Positions 25,932 to 34,947 of a stretch of DNA of 38,832 nt are shown piece after piece. Within the stretch, counting starts at the first letter, position 1, and the number at the start of each line of letters is the position of its first letter. The translations under genes were made by a program, and so were the position numbers. Below the pieces are notes generated by a model that was given only the letters and a program-made list of their open reading frames with translations, had not been told where the DNA came from and did no database searches. The DNA comes from an uncultured Bacteroidota bacterium (GTDB lineage Bacteria; Bacteroidota; Bacteroidia; B-17B0; Aurantibacillaceae). The stretch covers positions 1-38,832 of the forward strand of contig CAIYSA010000279.1 in NCBI GenBank assembly GCA_903928655.1, read 5' to 3'.

Positions 25932-26591
25932 CTAATCTTTTGATTCATTAGATTTTGAATCAACTTTTGTTTTACCAAACATATAGCCAATACTTACCTG
26001 AATGCTTTGAGTAATATTATTTTGATATTTATAATAATAATAGTCATTCGGCAAATTTATATTTGTTAAAAACTCTGAGCCATAAGTTGCTAATTCAATA
26101 AATATTCTCCCACTTTTTAAAGGAATATATTTGCCAATATGTATTTCCGCGGCTGCTGAAAATCCAACGGAGCTAATATCATCACCTCCTCGAGTGGAAT
26201 TTATTGTTTTCGGTTCATTATAAAAACGAAATAAGACAGAAGGCCCAAAATCTATATAATATGATTTTATGTTAAAAGAAAACAATAAAGGAATCCTAGT
26301 GTAATAATAAGTGTTTTTGTAATTATATGCAGATTTATTATGATATGCGATGCCTTTATGGCCTGTTATAAATAGAGAAATACCTGTTTTTAAAGTAAGG
26401 TTGTTTTTTAAATTTAGTGTTCGTTTATATTCGCCTGAAATAAAAAAAATTGGTTTAGGATCAATAAAACTTTGGTATTTAGTATATCGTTGAGAATAAT
26501 TGTACGAAATAGCAAAGCCATTTTCAACTTTTGGTAATGTTTGTGAAAAAGAATACCCACTTAATAGTAATAATAATGTCAATCTAATCAT
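25932..26591 (-). CDS. Outer-membrane beta-barrel protein, tandem copy A
   Basis: This 219-residue protein has a signal peptide (MIRLTLLLLLSGYSFS) and a mature part of alternating beta strands with many Tyr and Phe residues, typical of a small porin-like or surface barrel. The last strand is IQVSIGYMFGKTK, followed by a short charged tail. It is one of two adjacent paralogues: the first 25 residues are identical to those of copy B and the last strand is nearly so, while residues about 40-190 differ strongly. A 39-bp sequence repeated exactly before both genes lies at 26633-26671, 42 bases before the ATG. The function is unknown. A type IX sorting domain is absent. Confidence 0.8.
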   Translation of the reverse strand: MIRLTLLLLLSGYSFSQTLPKVENGFAISYNYSQRYTKYQSFIDPKPIFFISGEYKRTLNLKNNLTLKTGISLFITGHKGIAYHNKSAYNYKNTYYYTRIPLLFSFNIKSYYIDFGPSVLFRFYNEPKTINSTRGGDDISSVGFSAAAEIHIGKYIPLKSGRIFIELATYGSEFLTNINLPNDYYYYKYQNNITQSIQVSIGYMFGKTKVDSKSNESKD

Positions 26592-26632
26592 TTATAATAT
26601 ATTAAAGAGAGTGTTTTTTAAAATTTAAAATA

Positions 26633-26671
26633 ATCTTATATAAATAACCACTATCCTAAGTTACTAAAATT
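26633..26671 (-). repeat. 39-bp leader repeat, copy before tandem gene A
   Basis: This is an exact copy of 27365-27403, lying between the two tandem outer-membrane genes. Because each copy sits 36-42 bases before an ATG it probably holds the promoter of its gene. It contains TATATAAATAACCACTATCC on the plus strand, but no clear TAnnTTTG box on the minus strand. Confidence 0.75.
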
Positions 26672-26684
26672 AAAGTGCTTGAAG

Positions 26685-27329
26685 TCATTTTTTTAATTGA
26701 CCAAACATATAGCCAATACTTAATTGAATGTTTTGACCGTATTTGATTCTGTAAATATTAGTTTCACCGCCATTATAACTATTTAAATATAATTTCTTAT
26801 TAAATTCAGAAACAATCAGACTTAGTTCGACAAACATTCGTCTATTTTTTATAGGAAAATAGTAACCGAAATTTGACTCAAATCCATATGTGAAATTTAA
26901 TTTCGATTCCTTACCCCCTTTTATACTATATGTATTAGAATGAAAAACTCTAATACCTCCTATTATACCTAAATTAACATAGAAATTTTTCAAGTTATAT
27001 GAATACAAAAAAGGAATTTTTAGGTATGTATTTGTTGATTTTGTTACTTCCAAACTACTATCACTATGTGAGTAATTTTTATATTCATAAAATTTATAAT
27101 TATTACCAATATAAAGCAAAGTAATACCAGTTTTAAATGAAAATTTATTTACAAAATTGTAATTTATTTTATATTCCAAATTAGGAAAATATATTCCTGA
27201 GGTTGATTGATGTTTTGGAATATTACGATTAGAATAATTAAAAGAAATAGCAAGGCCATTTTCAACTTTAGGTAATGTTTGTGAAAAAGAATACCCACTT
27301 AATAATAGTAATAATGTCAATCTAATCAT
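26685..27329 (-). CDS. Outer-membrane beta-barrel protein, tandem copy B
   Basis: This is a 214-residue paralogue of copy A. It shares its signal peptide and the next residues (QTLPKVENG) and then diverges: the middle (about 40-185) has different loop sequences such as KSTNTYLKIPFLYSYNLKNF and GGKESKLNFTYGFE. The last strand, IQLSIGYMFGQLK, again matches copy A. It ends without A's charged tail. The genes lie head to tail, 93 bases apart, and each has its own copy of the 39-bp leader. It is most likely a product of an old tandem duplication whose ends have been kept or re-homogenised. It could be a surface receptor or porin; there is no evidence for a substrate. Confidence 0.8.
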   Translation of the reverse strand: MIRLTLLLLLSGYSFSQTLPKVENGLAISFNYSNRNIPKHQSTSGIYFPNLEYKINYNFVNKFSFKTGITLLYIGNNYKFYEYKNYSHSDSSLEVTKSTNTYLKIPFLYSYNLKNFYVNLGIIGGIRVFHSNTYSIKGGKESKLNFTYGFESNFGYYFPIKNRRMFVELSLIVSEFNKKLYLNSYNGGETNIYRIKYGQNIQLSIGYMFGQLKK

Positions 27330-27364
27330 TTATGATAAATTTAGATGAGTATGTTTTTAAAATG

Positions 27365-27403
27365 ATCTTATATAAATAACCACTATCCTAAGTTACTAAA
27401 ATT
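27365..27403 (-). repeat. 39-bp leader repeat, copy before tandem gene B
   Basis: Identical to 26633-26671 over all 39 bases; it lies 36 bases before the ATG of copy B and 26 bases after the rsmD end. It probably carries the promoter and was duplicated along with the gene. Confidence 0.75.
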
Positions 27404-27429
27404 TAGTAGACCAGCTTCTTAAAGCTTTT

Positions 27430-27972
27430 TTAATCTTGTGCATTCTCAAAAAAACTAAAATGCACGTTTCCATATTTTCTGCACTCTGAGAAGTATTTTT
27501 TTGTGCTTAAATCTGTTCTTGAGCCATGTTCTATAATAAGTATACCGTTTGGTTCTAGGCAGTTTTTTTCAAAAACAAGATCGTAAATTCTTTCAATGTT
27601 TGGTAATTCATAAGGAGGATCAGCAAATATTAAATCATATTGGCTATGAGATTTAGTGAGAAAAGAAAAGACATCAGCTCGTTCGTTAAAAATATTTTTG
27701 AAGCCTAATTGTTTTGCGGCATCTCTAATATAATTTAAACACGGCGAGTGATTATCAACGCCTACAATTTTTTTTGCTCCTCTTGATGCAAACTCTATTG
27801 AAATATTTCCTGTTCCACAAAATAAATCAAGAACAGTTAGTTCATCAAAATCTATCTTATTGTTTAAAATATTAAACAAGCCTTCTTTTGCAAAATCTGT
27901 TGTTGGCCTTACTGGTAAATTTTTTGGCGGCAACAATTGTTTGCCTCTATGCGCGCCTCCTATTATTCGCAA
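27430..27972 (-). CDS. rsmD: 16S rRNA (guanine966-N2)-methyltransferase
   Basis: This 180-residue protein methylates G966 of 16S rRNA, using S-adenosylmethionine. It begins MRIIGGAHRGKQL and contains RPTTDFAKEGLFNIL (22-36), both RsmD signatures. The S-adenosylmethionine loop is VLDLFCGTGNISIE and the catalytic N6/N2 motif is DPPYELPN. The start is TTG (27970-27972), with a 10-base overlap on the end of the DUF3822 gene, so translation is coupled. RsmD behind DUF3822 is a conserved pair in Bacteroidota. The protein is short at the C-terminus but complete for the group. Confidence 0.95.
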   Translation of the reverse strand: MRIIGGAHRGKQLLPPKNLPVRPTTDFAKEGLFNILNNKIDFDELTVLDLFCGTGNISIEFASRGAKKIVGVDNHSPCLNYIRDAAKQLGFKNIFNERADVFSFLTKSHSQYDLIFADPPYELPNIERIYDLVFEKNCLEPNGILIIEHGSRTDLSTKKYFSECRKYGNVHFSFFENAQD

Positions 27973-28790
27973 AATAGTCTATTTAATAAAGTGTAATTAA
28001 AATGTTGTGGCATCCCTTCAATTTGGCTATAAATTAAATTTTTATGTCCAATTGCCAATCTAATATTTGCTATGTATTTTTTTAAAATTAAAAATAATTC
28101 CGAATTACTTTCAATATTTCCTGTAACACAAACCGTTGTTACTAATGGGTTAAGCTGATGTTGTTCTAAAAGAAACAAAAGGTAATATAACACATCTTGT
28201 TCTGTTTTTATACCAAATTGGTTAGCCATTAGTAATTGAGTATTGTTTTTCACAACTAATTCAATATTAAAATCGTTAACGTTTAACAAAACCATTTCAT
28301 TTGACAAATCTTTTGTGTTAAGCATGAGTTGCGACAAAACACAGGTTGAATGTTTTAATTGATGGTTTGGAAAAGTTTGATCAAGCAATGACTTTAATGA
28401 GGAAGGCATGCTAAATATTAGTTTAATAGTGCTCGAAATATCATTTGTTAAAACAAGATCGTTTCCAATATCTCCGCAATTAAATTGTAATAAATCTTTC
28501 TTATCTGTTTCGGTGTAAAAAAGTGAAGGGCATAATGTAAAACGTTCAGTAAAGTAATTAATATAAACAGCGTTATATTTTTTTTTAGTAAACTGAAAAT
28601 AATTTAAGGCTTTTAAAAGTGATGTATTGGAATCGTTTTCAATTAGGTTACTTTGCGTTATAAAAACTGGTTTAAAAGTGTTTAGCTCAAATTCAGCAAA
28701 TGAAACTAAACCATTCGAAATATCAACAATTAATGCGTCTGCATTATTAGTTTGATTTCCATAATTGGTATGTTTTAGGCTTAGGCTCAT
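27963..28790 (-). CDS. DUF3822 family protein
   Basis: This is a 275-residue protein of the Bacteroidota family DUF3822, recognised from the order of its segments and from its conserved place directly before rsmD. The pattern looks like an actin-like (ASKHA) ATPase fold that has lost its motifs: a short strand-rich beginning (DALIVDISNGLVSFAEFEL), and later LLNVNDFNIELVVKNNTQLL and TTVCVTGNIESNSELFLIL, which resemble the connect and phosphate segments. There is no clear phosphate loop or catalytic residue, and no signal peptide, so it is cytoplasmic. It overlaps rsmD by 10 bases and lies 17 bases after the SpoU methyltransferase stop. A role near ribosome biogenesis is a guess from context. 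Confidence 0.85.
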   Translation of the reverse strand: MSLSLKHTNYGNQTNNADALIVDISNGLVSFAEFELNTFKPVFITQSNLIENDSNTSLLKALNYFQFTKKKYNAVYINYFTERFTLCPSLFYTETDKKDLLQFNCGDIGNDLVLTNDISSTIKLIFSMPSSLKSLLDQTFPNHQLKHSTCVLSQLMLNTKDLSNEMVLLNVNDFNIELVVKNNTQLLMANQFGIKTEQDVLYYLLFLLEQHQLNPLVTTVCVTGNIESNSELFLILKKYIANIRLAIGHKNLIYSQIEGMPQHFNYTLLNRLFCE

Positions 28791-28807
28791 TAATTGCTCA
28801 AAATTAA

Positions 28808-29572
28808 TTATTTAAAATTTAATTGTCGATGAAATTCGCTACAAATAATGGCACAAGCATTTGCCGCATTTAACGATTCGCTGCCATTTATACTAGCTGA
28901 TGGAATGGTTATTGGCAAGGTAATTTGCTTTAATATGACCTCCGAAATACCATTTGCCTCATTGCCGATAACGATAATGCCTTTTTTTAATTCGGTTTTG
29001 TATATATTTTCACCATTTAAAACTGCTCCATAAACCGGAAGACTTTTGTTTTTTAGTAATAAATTTTCAAAATCAGTATATTCAACATTTACCCGTAAAA
29101 CTGCACCCATTGTTGCTTGTAATGTTTTGGGGTTATAAAGTTCGGTGCATTGTTTTGAACAAAATACCTGATTTATTCCAAACCAATCTGCAATTCTAAT
29201 AATTGTACCCAAATTACCAGGATCTCTGATATCATCTAAATATAAACAAGAGTCTATAAGTTTAGTTTGGTTTTTTAAGGCGGGATCCTGCATTTTAACT
29301 AGCGCTAACACCTGATTTGGCGATTGTTGAGTACTAATTTTTTTAAGTTCGTCTTCTGTTATTTTAGAAAACGGGATATTTTTAGATTCTAATAATTCTA
29401 AATTTAAAGCTATAAAATTAGCGACTCCTAAAACTTCTAAAATTTGATATGTATCACTATTTAGGAATTCAGATACGATTTTTGTGCCTTCAATAATAAA
29501 CATAGCATGTTCATCTCTATGTTTTTTAGAGTGAAGTGTTTGAATATGTTTAACATGGTTTTTACTAATCAT
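28808..29572 (-). CDS. SpoU/TrmH-family RNA 2'-O-methyltransferase (RlmB-like)
   Basis: This is a 254-residue SPOUT enzyme. An RNA-binding substrate domain (about 1-95, IQTLHSKKHRDEHAMFIIEG) is followed by the knotted domain. Its three motifs are present: LDDIRDPGNLGTIIRIADWFG (split here: LDDIRDPGN and GTIIRIAD), GNEANGISEVIL (motif 2), and ITIPSASINGSESLNAANA (motif 3), with Asn and Arg in the right places. It 2'-O-methylates a ribose of rRNA or tRNA; the exact nucleotide is not deducible, as the family has several members per genome. The gene runs into the DUF3822-rsmD pair and is divergent from TamL. In Bacteroidota a SpoU gene beside the TamL gene is a common neighbourhood, from memory. 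Confidence 0.92.
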   Translation of the reverse strand: MISKNHVKHIQTLHSKKHRDEHAMFIIEGTKIVSEFLNSDTYQILEVLGVANFIALNLELLESKNIPFSKITEDELKKISTQQSPNQVLALVKMQDPALKNQTKLIDSCLYLDDIRDPGNLGTIIRIADWFGINQVFCSKQCTELYNPKTLQATMGAVLRVNVEYTDFENLLLKNKSLPVYGAVLNGENIYKTELKKGIIVIGNEANGISEVILKQITLPITIPSASINGSESLNAANACAIICSEFHRQLNFK

Positions 29573-29614
29573 AATTTAAAGCTAAATTAGTACGCTATAA
29601 ATGTAATAAACCTT

Positions 29615-32146
29615 TTGAGCTTTACCTTTAATATTCAAAGAAATAGTATTATTAAATACGTTATAAAATGTTTAGTCATTTTTGTAGGAGGACTATTTAT
29701 ATCATCTTGTAATATTAATAAGAATTTAAAAGCGGATGAATATTTAGTTGAAAGAAATCAAATAAAAAATAATGGAACCGCTATTGATCATGCCGAGTTA
29801 GAGCAGTTTTTAAGGCAAAAGCCAAATCGCAAAATTTTAAAATTAGTGCCTTTTAATTTGTGGTTATACTTTCAAGTAGATCAACAAAAAATGATTAAAT
29901 ATAAGGCCAAACGAAATTTAAAGTTTGATCGAATTAATGAAAAACGAATCAAAAAGATTGAAATAAAAAACAAACGCAGATTAAGTAAAGGTAAAAGTAC
30001 AAAGACACCAAAACTTAAAAACAAGGAAAAGCTTACTTTTAGGGAAAGTGTTTTGGATGCTGGCGAACCGCCAACTATTTTGGACGCAACCCTTTCTAAA
30101 ATTACCGTAAATCAATTGCAAAAATTTGTTTTTTCGCGTGGTTATTTTAATTCTGTTGTAAGTGATACATTAATTTTAAACCAAAAATTAAAACGTTCAA
30201 AAACTTTTTATAGTATTTCTAAATCTATTCCATATCGAGTAGCTGACATCACCTATAAAATCAGTGATCCATTAATTGAGTATTTTATCTTTAACGACAC
30301 TAGTAATTGTTTAATTAAACAATATGATATTTACAATGAAGATGTTTTTCAAAAAGAAAGAGATCGAATTACCGAAAAATTATTAAATAATGGTTATTAC
30401 TTTTTTGAATCTGAATTTATTAGCTATTCGATAGATAGTAATCTAGTTGGTAACAATGTGAATATTGTGATTCAATTAAAAAAATATGTAGTTCCATTTA
30501 GTGAATCAAATGACTCTTTGGTTTATGTTAACCATCCACGGTTTACTCTAAATAACATTTATATAATACCAGAAACTGTTTTAGATTTTAGAGGTAAATC
30601 GAGTGATGTTTATATGAAAGATACCGCTCTTTATAATGGAATAAAAATCTTACATAATAAAAAACTTAAGTTTAAATTAAATGATTTAACGCGGGACGTT
30701 TCTTTATTTGAAGGGCAGCTTTATCAAAAAATTCTGGCAGAGGAAACGTACAAAGGAGTGGCTTCATTGAAAGTTTTTAAAAGTGTTTTTATGCAATTTA
30801 TCAAAAGCCCATACCATGATGATAAATTGGATTGTTATATAGTTTGTCAACCTTTAATAAAACAATCTATAACCTTAGAAAGCGAAGGAACAAATACTTC
30901 AGGCAATTTAGGAATTGCGGGCAGCTTAGTTTTTCAAAACAAAAACACTTTTAGGGGTGCAGAGTTAGTTGAGTTAAAATTAAACGGTTCATTAACCGCT
31001 CAAAAGCAATTTAACACAACTGAAACAACAGACATTAATAATGTGAGCAGCACATTTAATACTTTTCAATTTGGTCCTCAATTAAATATTTATTTCCCCA
31101 GACCATTATTCCCTTTTACTTTATTTTATTATAAAAAGGATAATAATGAAAAACGTTATTTTTCGCAACCGCGTACCATTCTTAATATTTCGGTGAATTA
31201 TCAAGCTCGTCAAGAGTTTGCTCGTACAATATCTTCTCTTTCTTATGGTTTTAAGTTTAACAATTCAAAAGGATTGTTTAGTTATGATGTTATTCCGTTT
31301 GAAACATATTTAGTAAAAGCTAAGTTGTTTGGCTCTTTTAAAGAAGACCTAATTAACTTAAACGACTATTTTTTGTTAAATTCATTTCAAGACCATTTAA
31401 CCACTCTTTCAAAAATATCTGCAACATATAACAATCAAAGTATTTCGAAAAAGCGAAATTTTATGTATTTAAAAATGAGTATTAGCTCATCAGGAAATAT
31501 ATTAAGAGGAATGTATAATGCTTCTAATCAAGCTAAAGATTCCTTAGGAAGATATTTGATTGCTGATATTCCGTTCTCTCAGTTTGTAAAATTAGACATT
31601 GATTATCGGTTTTATTTAAAAGTGAGAAAAATGGGAAAATTTGTATATAGATTAGCTGGTGGCGTAGGAAAACCACTTTCGAATTTATCAAGTTTACCTT
31701 ACGAACAAAGTTTCTTTGCGGGTGGGCCAAATGGCATGAGAGCATGGCGCGCACGAACACTTGGGCCAGGAAGTTATAAACCATCTGAATCGGACGCCAA
31801 GTACGATAAAATTGGAAATATTCAGATTGAATCAAATATCGAATATCGTTTTCAAATTTTTAAATCAATATATGGAGCATGGTTTGCCGATGCTGGAAAT
31901 ATTTGGTTACTAACTCCAGAAGTTTCTAAACCTGGAGGAGAATTTAAATTGCAAAAGTTTTATACCGAGTTTGCCGTTGGAAGTGGTTTTGGATTACGTT
32001 ATGATTTTAGTTTTTTTGTGCTGCGCCTTGACGGAGCAATAAAAGTAATTGACCCACAATATGATTTAGGAAAAAGATTTATTTTAGGACAAAAAACAAT
32101 TAGGGAGTCTGCCATTTTAAATTTTGGTATTGGTTATCCGTTTTAA
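29615..32146 (+). CDS. tamL: TamL-type Omp85 outer-membrane lipoprotein
   Basis: This is an 843-residue lipoprotein of the BamA/TamA superfamily. The start is TTG (29615), because no ATG is in frame before the signal segment (CLVIFVGGLFIS). Lipobox Cys32 (LFISSC) makes it a lipoprotein, the mark of TamL in Bacteroidota as opposed to TamA. Residues about 40-380 hold POTRA-like repeats (for example IDHAELEQFLRQKPNRKIL). The C-terminal half is a 16-strand Omp85 barrel with the conserved loop FFAGGPNGMRAWRARTLG (about 702-719) and a terminal strand ILNFGIGYPF. It should help insert outer-membrane or surface proteins together with TamB, which is not in the window. It is divergently transcribed from the SpoU gene. 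Distinguishing TamL from other BamA-like paralogues was by eye. Confidence 0.86.
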   Translation: MSFTFNIQRNSIIKYVIKCLVIFVGGLFISSCNINKNLKADEYLVERNQIKNNGTAIDHAELEQFLRQKPNRKILKLVPFNLWLYFQVDQQKMIKYKAKRNLKFDRINEKRIKKIEIKNKRRLSKGKSTKTPKLKNKEKLTFRESVLDAGEPPTILDATLSKITVNQLQKFVFSRGYFNSVVSDTLILNQKLKRSKTFYSISKSIPYRVADITYKISDPLIEYFIFNDTSNCLIKQYDIYNEDVFQKERDRITEKLLNNGYYFFESEFISYSIDSNLVGNNVNIVIQLKKYVVPFSESNDSLVYVNHPRFTLNNIYIIPETVLDFRGKSSDVYMKDTALYNGIKILHNKKLKFKLNDLTRDVSLFEGQLYQKILAEETYKGVASLKVFKSVFMQFIKSPYHDDKLDCYIVCQPLIKQSITLESEGTNTSGNLGIAGSLVFQNKNTFRGAELVELKLNGSLTAQKQFNTTETTDINNVSSTFNTFQFGPQLNIYFPRPLFPFTLFYYKKDNNEKRYFSQPRTILNISVNYQARQEFARTISSLSYGFKFNNSKGLFSYDVIPFETYLVKAKLFGSFKEDLINLNDYFLLNSFQDHLTTLSKISATYNNQSISKKRNFMYLKMSISSSGNILRGMYNASNQAKDSLGRYLIADIPFSQFVKLDIDYRFYLKVRKMGKFVYRLAGGVGKPLSNLSSLPYEQSFFAGGPNGMRAWRARTLGPGSYKPSESDAKYDKIGNIQIESNIEYRFQIFKSIYGAWFADAGNIWLLTPEVSKPGGEFKLQKFYTEFAVGSGFGLRYDFSFFVLRLDGAIKVIDPQYDLGKRFILGQKTIRESAILNFGIGYPF

Positions 32147-32156
32147 TCGCTTTATT

Positions 32157-32546
32157 TTATTGTCTTTCTTTATTGCCAAAAAGACTATCCAATATACTAC
32201 TAACAATTGAAAGGATTAAACTAAACCATAAGGCTGTCCAGAAACCATTTACCGAAAAACCATCAACTAGTTTATTAGCAAACAAAATAATAAAAGCGTT
32301 AATTGCTAATAGAAATAATCCTAATGTAAAAAAGGTTATTGGAAGTGATAAAAGTGTTAGGATTGGTTTTACAATAGTGTTTAAAAAGGCTAAAACAATT
32401 GCTACCATTAATGCTGTAGTAAAGTGATTTAACTCTTCAGAATCTCCTACATAAAATTGATTGTTGCCGATTGTTACACCACTTAAAAAATATGCGGTAA
32501 TCATTACCGCAAATGTTGAAACCAATAATTTGACTATAAATTTCAT
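32157..32546 (-). CDS. YvlD-type four-helix membrane protein (phage holin superfamily IV)
   Basis: This is a 129-residue protein with four hydrophobic segments (about 4-22, 43-63, 68-92 and 100-122). The motif LAFLNTIVKPILTLLSLPIT (53-72) with FFTLGLFLLAINAFIILFANKLV matches the YvlD/DUF360 family, named for a loose resemblance to mycobacteriophage holins. There is no sign of prophage around it; such genes are common chromosomal membrane proteins of unknown role. It ends 10 bases past the convergent TamL stop, so the two genes meet tail to tail, and its ATG follows the palindrome at 32562-32600. Confidence 0.85.
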   Translation of the reverse strand: MKFIVKLLVSTFAVMITAYFLSGVTIGNNQFYVGDSEELNHFTTALMVAIVLAFLNTIVKPILTLLSLPITFFTLGLFLLAINAFIILFANKLVDGFSVNGFWTALWFSLILSIVSSILDSLFGNKERQ

Positions 32547-32561
32547 TTTATGATGTAATTT

Positions 32562-32600
32562 ATATTAAGCATGTTTAATTAAATTAAACATGCTTAATAT
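32562..32600 (-). terminator. 39-bp perfect palindrome just after the S46 peptidase gene
   Basis: A 19-bp arm (32562-32580) is followed by a single A and by its exact reverse complement (32582-32600), including GCATG in the left arm and CATGC in the right arm. It starts 4 bases beyond the S46 stop codon on the minus strand, so a transcript would end in a long AU-rich hairpin, the position of a terminator. No T-run follows. It also lies 15 bases before the YvlD ATG, so it could act on that gene or be a dimeric repressor's site. Confidence 0.6.
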
Positions 32601-32604
32601 GTAA

Positions 32605-34767
32605 TTATTTTCTAAGGTCTAATTCGGAAATAATATTTGTTGCACCACCCAACTTTTCAACTACCCAAAGTAGGTAGCGAACATCAAGGTTAATTGTGCG
32701 ATTTAAATCTTTGTCAAATTTAATTTTATGGCTTAATGCCTCATAATTTCCGTCAAATGCTAATCCGATTAATTCGCCTTTTGCATTCATTACTGGCGAA
32801 CCTGAGTTGCCACCAGTAATATCATTTGAACTAATGAAGGAAACCACAATGTCTTTTGCATCAGCATCAGCATACTGCCCGTAATCTTTTGCTTTAGCCA
32901 ATTCAATTAATTTTATTGGAGCATCATATTCGTAATCATTTGGTTTGTATTTTTCAAGCACTCCGTTTAAAGTACAAACATGGCTATATTTTACAGCATC
33001 TCTTGGAGAGTATGATTTTACATTCCCAAAACTTACACGCATAGTAAAATTTGCATCAGGATATAATTTTTTTCCTTTGCTGGTTTCTAAAACACCTTTT
33101 AAATAGGACTTACCTAATGCAAAGTTTTGTGCATTAAAGTCAGCAAATAGTTTAGCGTATTTTGTGTTAAAATTTACGTTGAATGCATTTGCCATCATAA
33201 AAGCTGGGTCATTATGAAGTGTTGCAGTATCTATGTTTGAAATAAATGAATTCCATTTTGCTGTAGTAAGCAATGCTGAATTATTAAATACATAATTAGC
33301 GAATGCTTCGTATGTTGATTTTGATTTTAAATCACCAAATTTTGCATTCAACGTGTTGTAAAATTCTGTTGGATGTTGAGACGCATCAATATCCGAATAG
33401 AATGCTTGAGTAACAAAAGCTAAAATATTTTTGTCTGATGTAACGTTTTCGCTATTAATAAAATTTAGTTGTGCTGTTTTTGCAGCATCTACTACTTTTT
33501 TAATGTCTTCTTTAGTTGCATCTTTTTTACTAAGAATAGCATCTAATTTTTGTAGTGTTGATGCAAAAGCAATTAATGGTGATCCAAAAATGCCTTCTGT
33601 CATATAAACTCTTTGTTTAGCATATGGACGCCAAGCTTTGTAAATTTTTTCGTACTCGTTAAATAAGTTTTCGTATTCGGGTTTTCCTTTTACTAATGCT
33701 AAAAACGCAGCTTCATTAGCTTGTTTTTCTTCAAAGGTTTTAAATTTTAAAAGTTGTTTACTTTCTCCATCAAAAAACTTCCAGTAATTGGCTATTCCTG
33801 CGTAACTACCGGCTAATTGAAGTTTAACAGCTGGATTTTTTTTCATTTCTTCTAACATATATTTCAAACGAACATCGCGTAAACCAACTAAAGATGGGTT
33901 TTCAATATCTGTTTTTAATTTAACTCCAAAAGAAGTTTCGTAACGATTTGTTCCACCAGGGTAACCATAAATCATTGTGTAATCACCATCTTTAACACCT
34001 TTAATTGATACTGGTAATGAATATTTTGATTTTAATGGAATATTATCTGCTGCATAATCTGAAGCTTTTCCTTCTTTATTTGTGTAAACTCTAAATATTG
34101 AAAAATCACCTGTGTGGCGTGGCCATTCCCAGTTATCAGTATCGCCTCCAAATTTTCCAATACTTTCAGGTGGAGTTCCAACTAAACGAACATCTTTATA
34201 ACGCTCATAAACAAATAGTAAAAATTGATTTGCTTTAAACATTGATGCTACTCTTCCTTCGTAACCAGTTCCTTCAGTTTCTTTAGCTCCCATTTCAGTT
34301 AAAATGGCTGGTAATTTTTGAGTTAATTCGTTTGCTGGAATATCTTTTATTTTTTCATTTACTTTATCAGTAACATCTAAAATTTTAATTAAAAATTGAG
34401 CGTGAACTCCAGGAGCATATATTTCTTCAGCTTTTGATTTTGACCAAAAACCATCTCTTAAATAATTATGATCAACAGAACTTGCTGCAGCAATAGCACT
34501 GTAACCACAATGGTGATTAGTAAATATTAAACCTTCTTTACTAACAATTTCGCCAGTGCAACCTCCACCAAAAATAATAATAGCATCTTTAATACATGCT
34601 TGATTCATGCTGTACAATTGCTCTTTTGATATTTTTAAGCCACGTTTAACCATGTCTGCATAAACCTGCTCTCCTAAAAGCATTGGCAACCACATGCCTT
34701 CGTCGGCCTTAATAATATTGTTTGTAAGAAAAGAAAAAATAAAAATAGTAGCGATAATTTTTTTCAT
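32605..34767 (-). CDS. dpp7: S46 family dipeptidyl-peptidase, DPP7-like
   Basis: This 720-residue periplasmic peptidase removes dipeptides from the N-terminus of peptides. It has a signal peptide (core ATIFIFSFLTNNIIKA). The catalytic triad is in TNHHCGYSAI (83-92; His85 or His86), Asp221 (HTGDFSIFR) and Ser655 (GGNSGSPVM). Residue 673 sets specificity: Gly673 (FDGNYEAL) is the DPP7 state, preferring hydrophobic P1 residues, while DPP11 has Arg or Ser there and cuts after Asp/Glu. Family members are 700-720 residues, so this is full length. It would feed peptide uptake in a proteolytic Bacteroidota. It is a single gene with a palindromic terminator-like sequence after it and 180 bases before it. 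Confidence 0.93.
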   Translation of the reverse strand: MKKIIATIFIFSFLTNNIIKADEGMWLPMLLGEQVYADMVKRGLKISKEQLYSMNQACIKDAIIIFGGGCTGEIVSKEGLIFTNHHCGYSAIAAASSVDHNYLRDGFWSKSKAEEIYAPGVHAQFLIKILDVTDKVNEKIKDIPANELTQKLPAILTEMGAKETEGTGYEGRVASMFKANQFLLFVYERYKDVRLVGTPPESIGKFGGDTDNWEWPRHTGDFSIFRVYTNKEGKASDYAADNIPLKSKYSLPVSIKGVKDGDYTMIYGYPGGTNRYETSFGVKLKTDIENPSLVGLRDVRLKYMLEEMKKNPAVKLQLAGSYAGIANYWKFFDGESKQLLKFKTFEEKQANEAAFLALVKGKPEYENLFNEYEKIYKAWRPYAKQRVYMTEGIFGSPLIAFASTLQKLDAILSKKDATKEDIKKVVDAAKTAQLNFINSENVTSDKNILAFVTQAFYSDIDASQHPTEFYNTLNAKFGDLKSKSTYEAFANYVFNNSALLTTAKWNSFISNIDTATLHNDPAFMMANAFNVNFNTKYAKLFADFNAQNFALGKSYLKGVLETSKGKKLYPDANFTMRVSFGNVKSYSPRDAVKYSHVCTLNGVLEKYKPNDYEYDAPIKLIELAKAKDYGQYADADAKDIVVSFISSNDITGGNSGSPVMNAKGELIGLAFDGNYEALSHKIKFDKDLNRTINLDVRYLLWVVEKLGGATNIISELDLRK

Positions 34768-34911
34768 GATGTTTATTTAAAGAATTTGATATTTAATGGG
34801 TTTACTAATAAATTTGTTGCCCAAAAATAGTAGAAAATCTGATATAAAAACAGTTTTTTAGATAAAACGACTTTTTTTAGGATGACAAATAGTGTCTTTT
34901 TTCTATAAACC

Positions 34912-34930
34912 GATTATAAGCCTTATAATC
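34912..34930 (-). terminator. Possible terminator hairpin after the lipase-like gene
   Basis: GATTATAAG (34912-34920), one C, then CTTATAATC (34922-34930) is a perfect 9-bp inverted repeat 17 bases past the lipase-like stop on the minus strand. There is no clear T-run. It could also be an operator in front of dpp7, which starts 145 bases further on. Confidence 0.4.
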
Positions 34931-34947
34931 CACTAAAATTTAAATGC

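Noticed and set aside
32157-32546. Prophage holin
   Set aside because: The holin name of this family rests on weak fold similarity only; no phage gene is near, and it resembles chromosomal YvlD.
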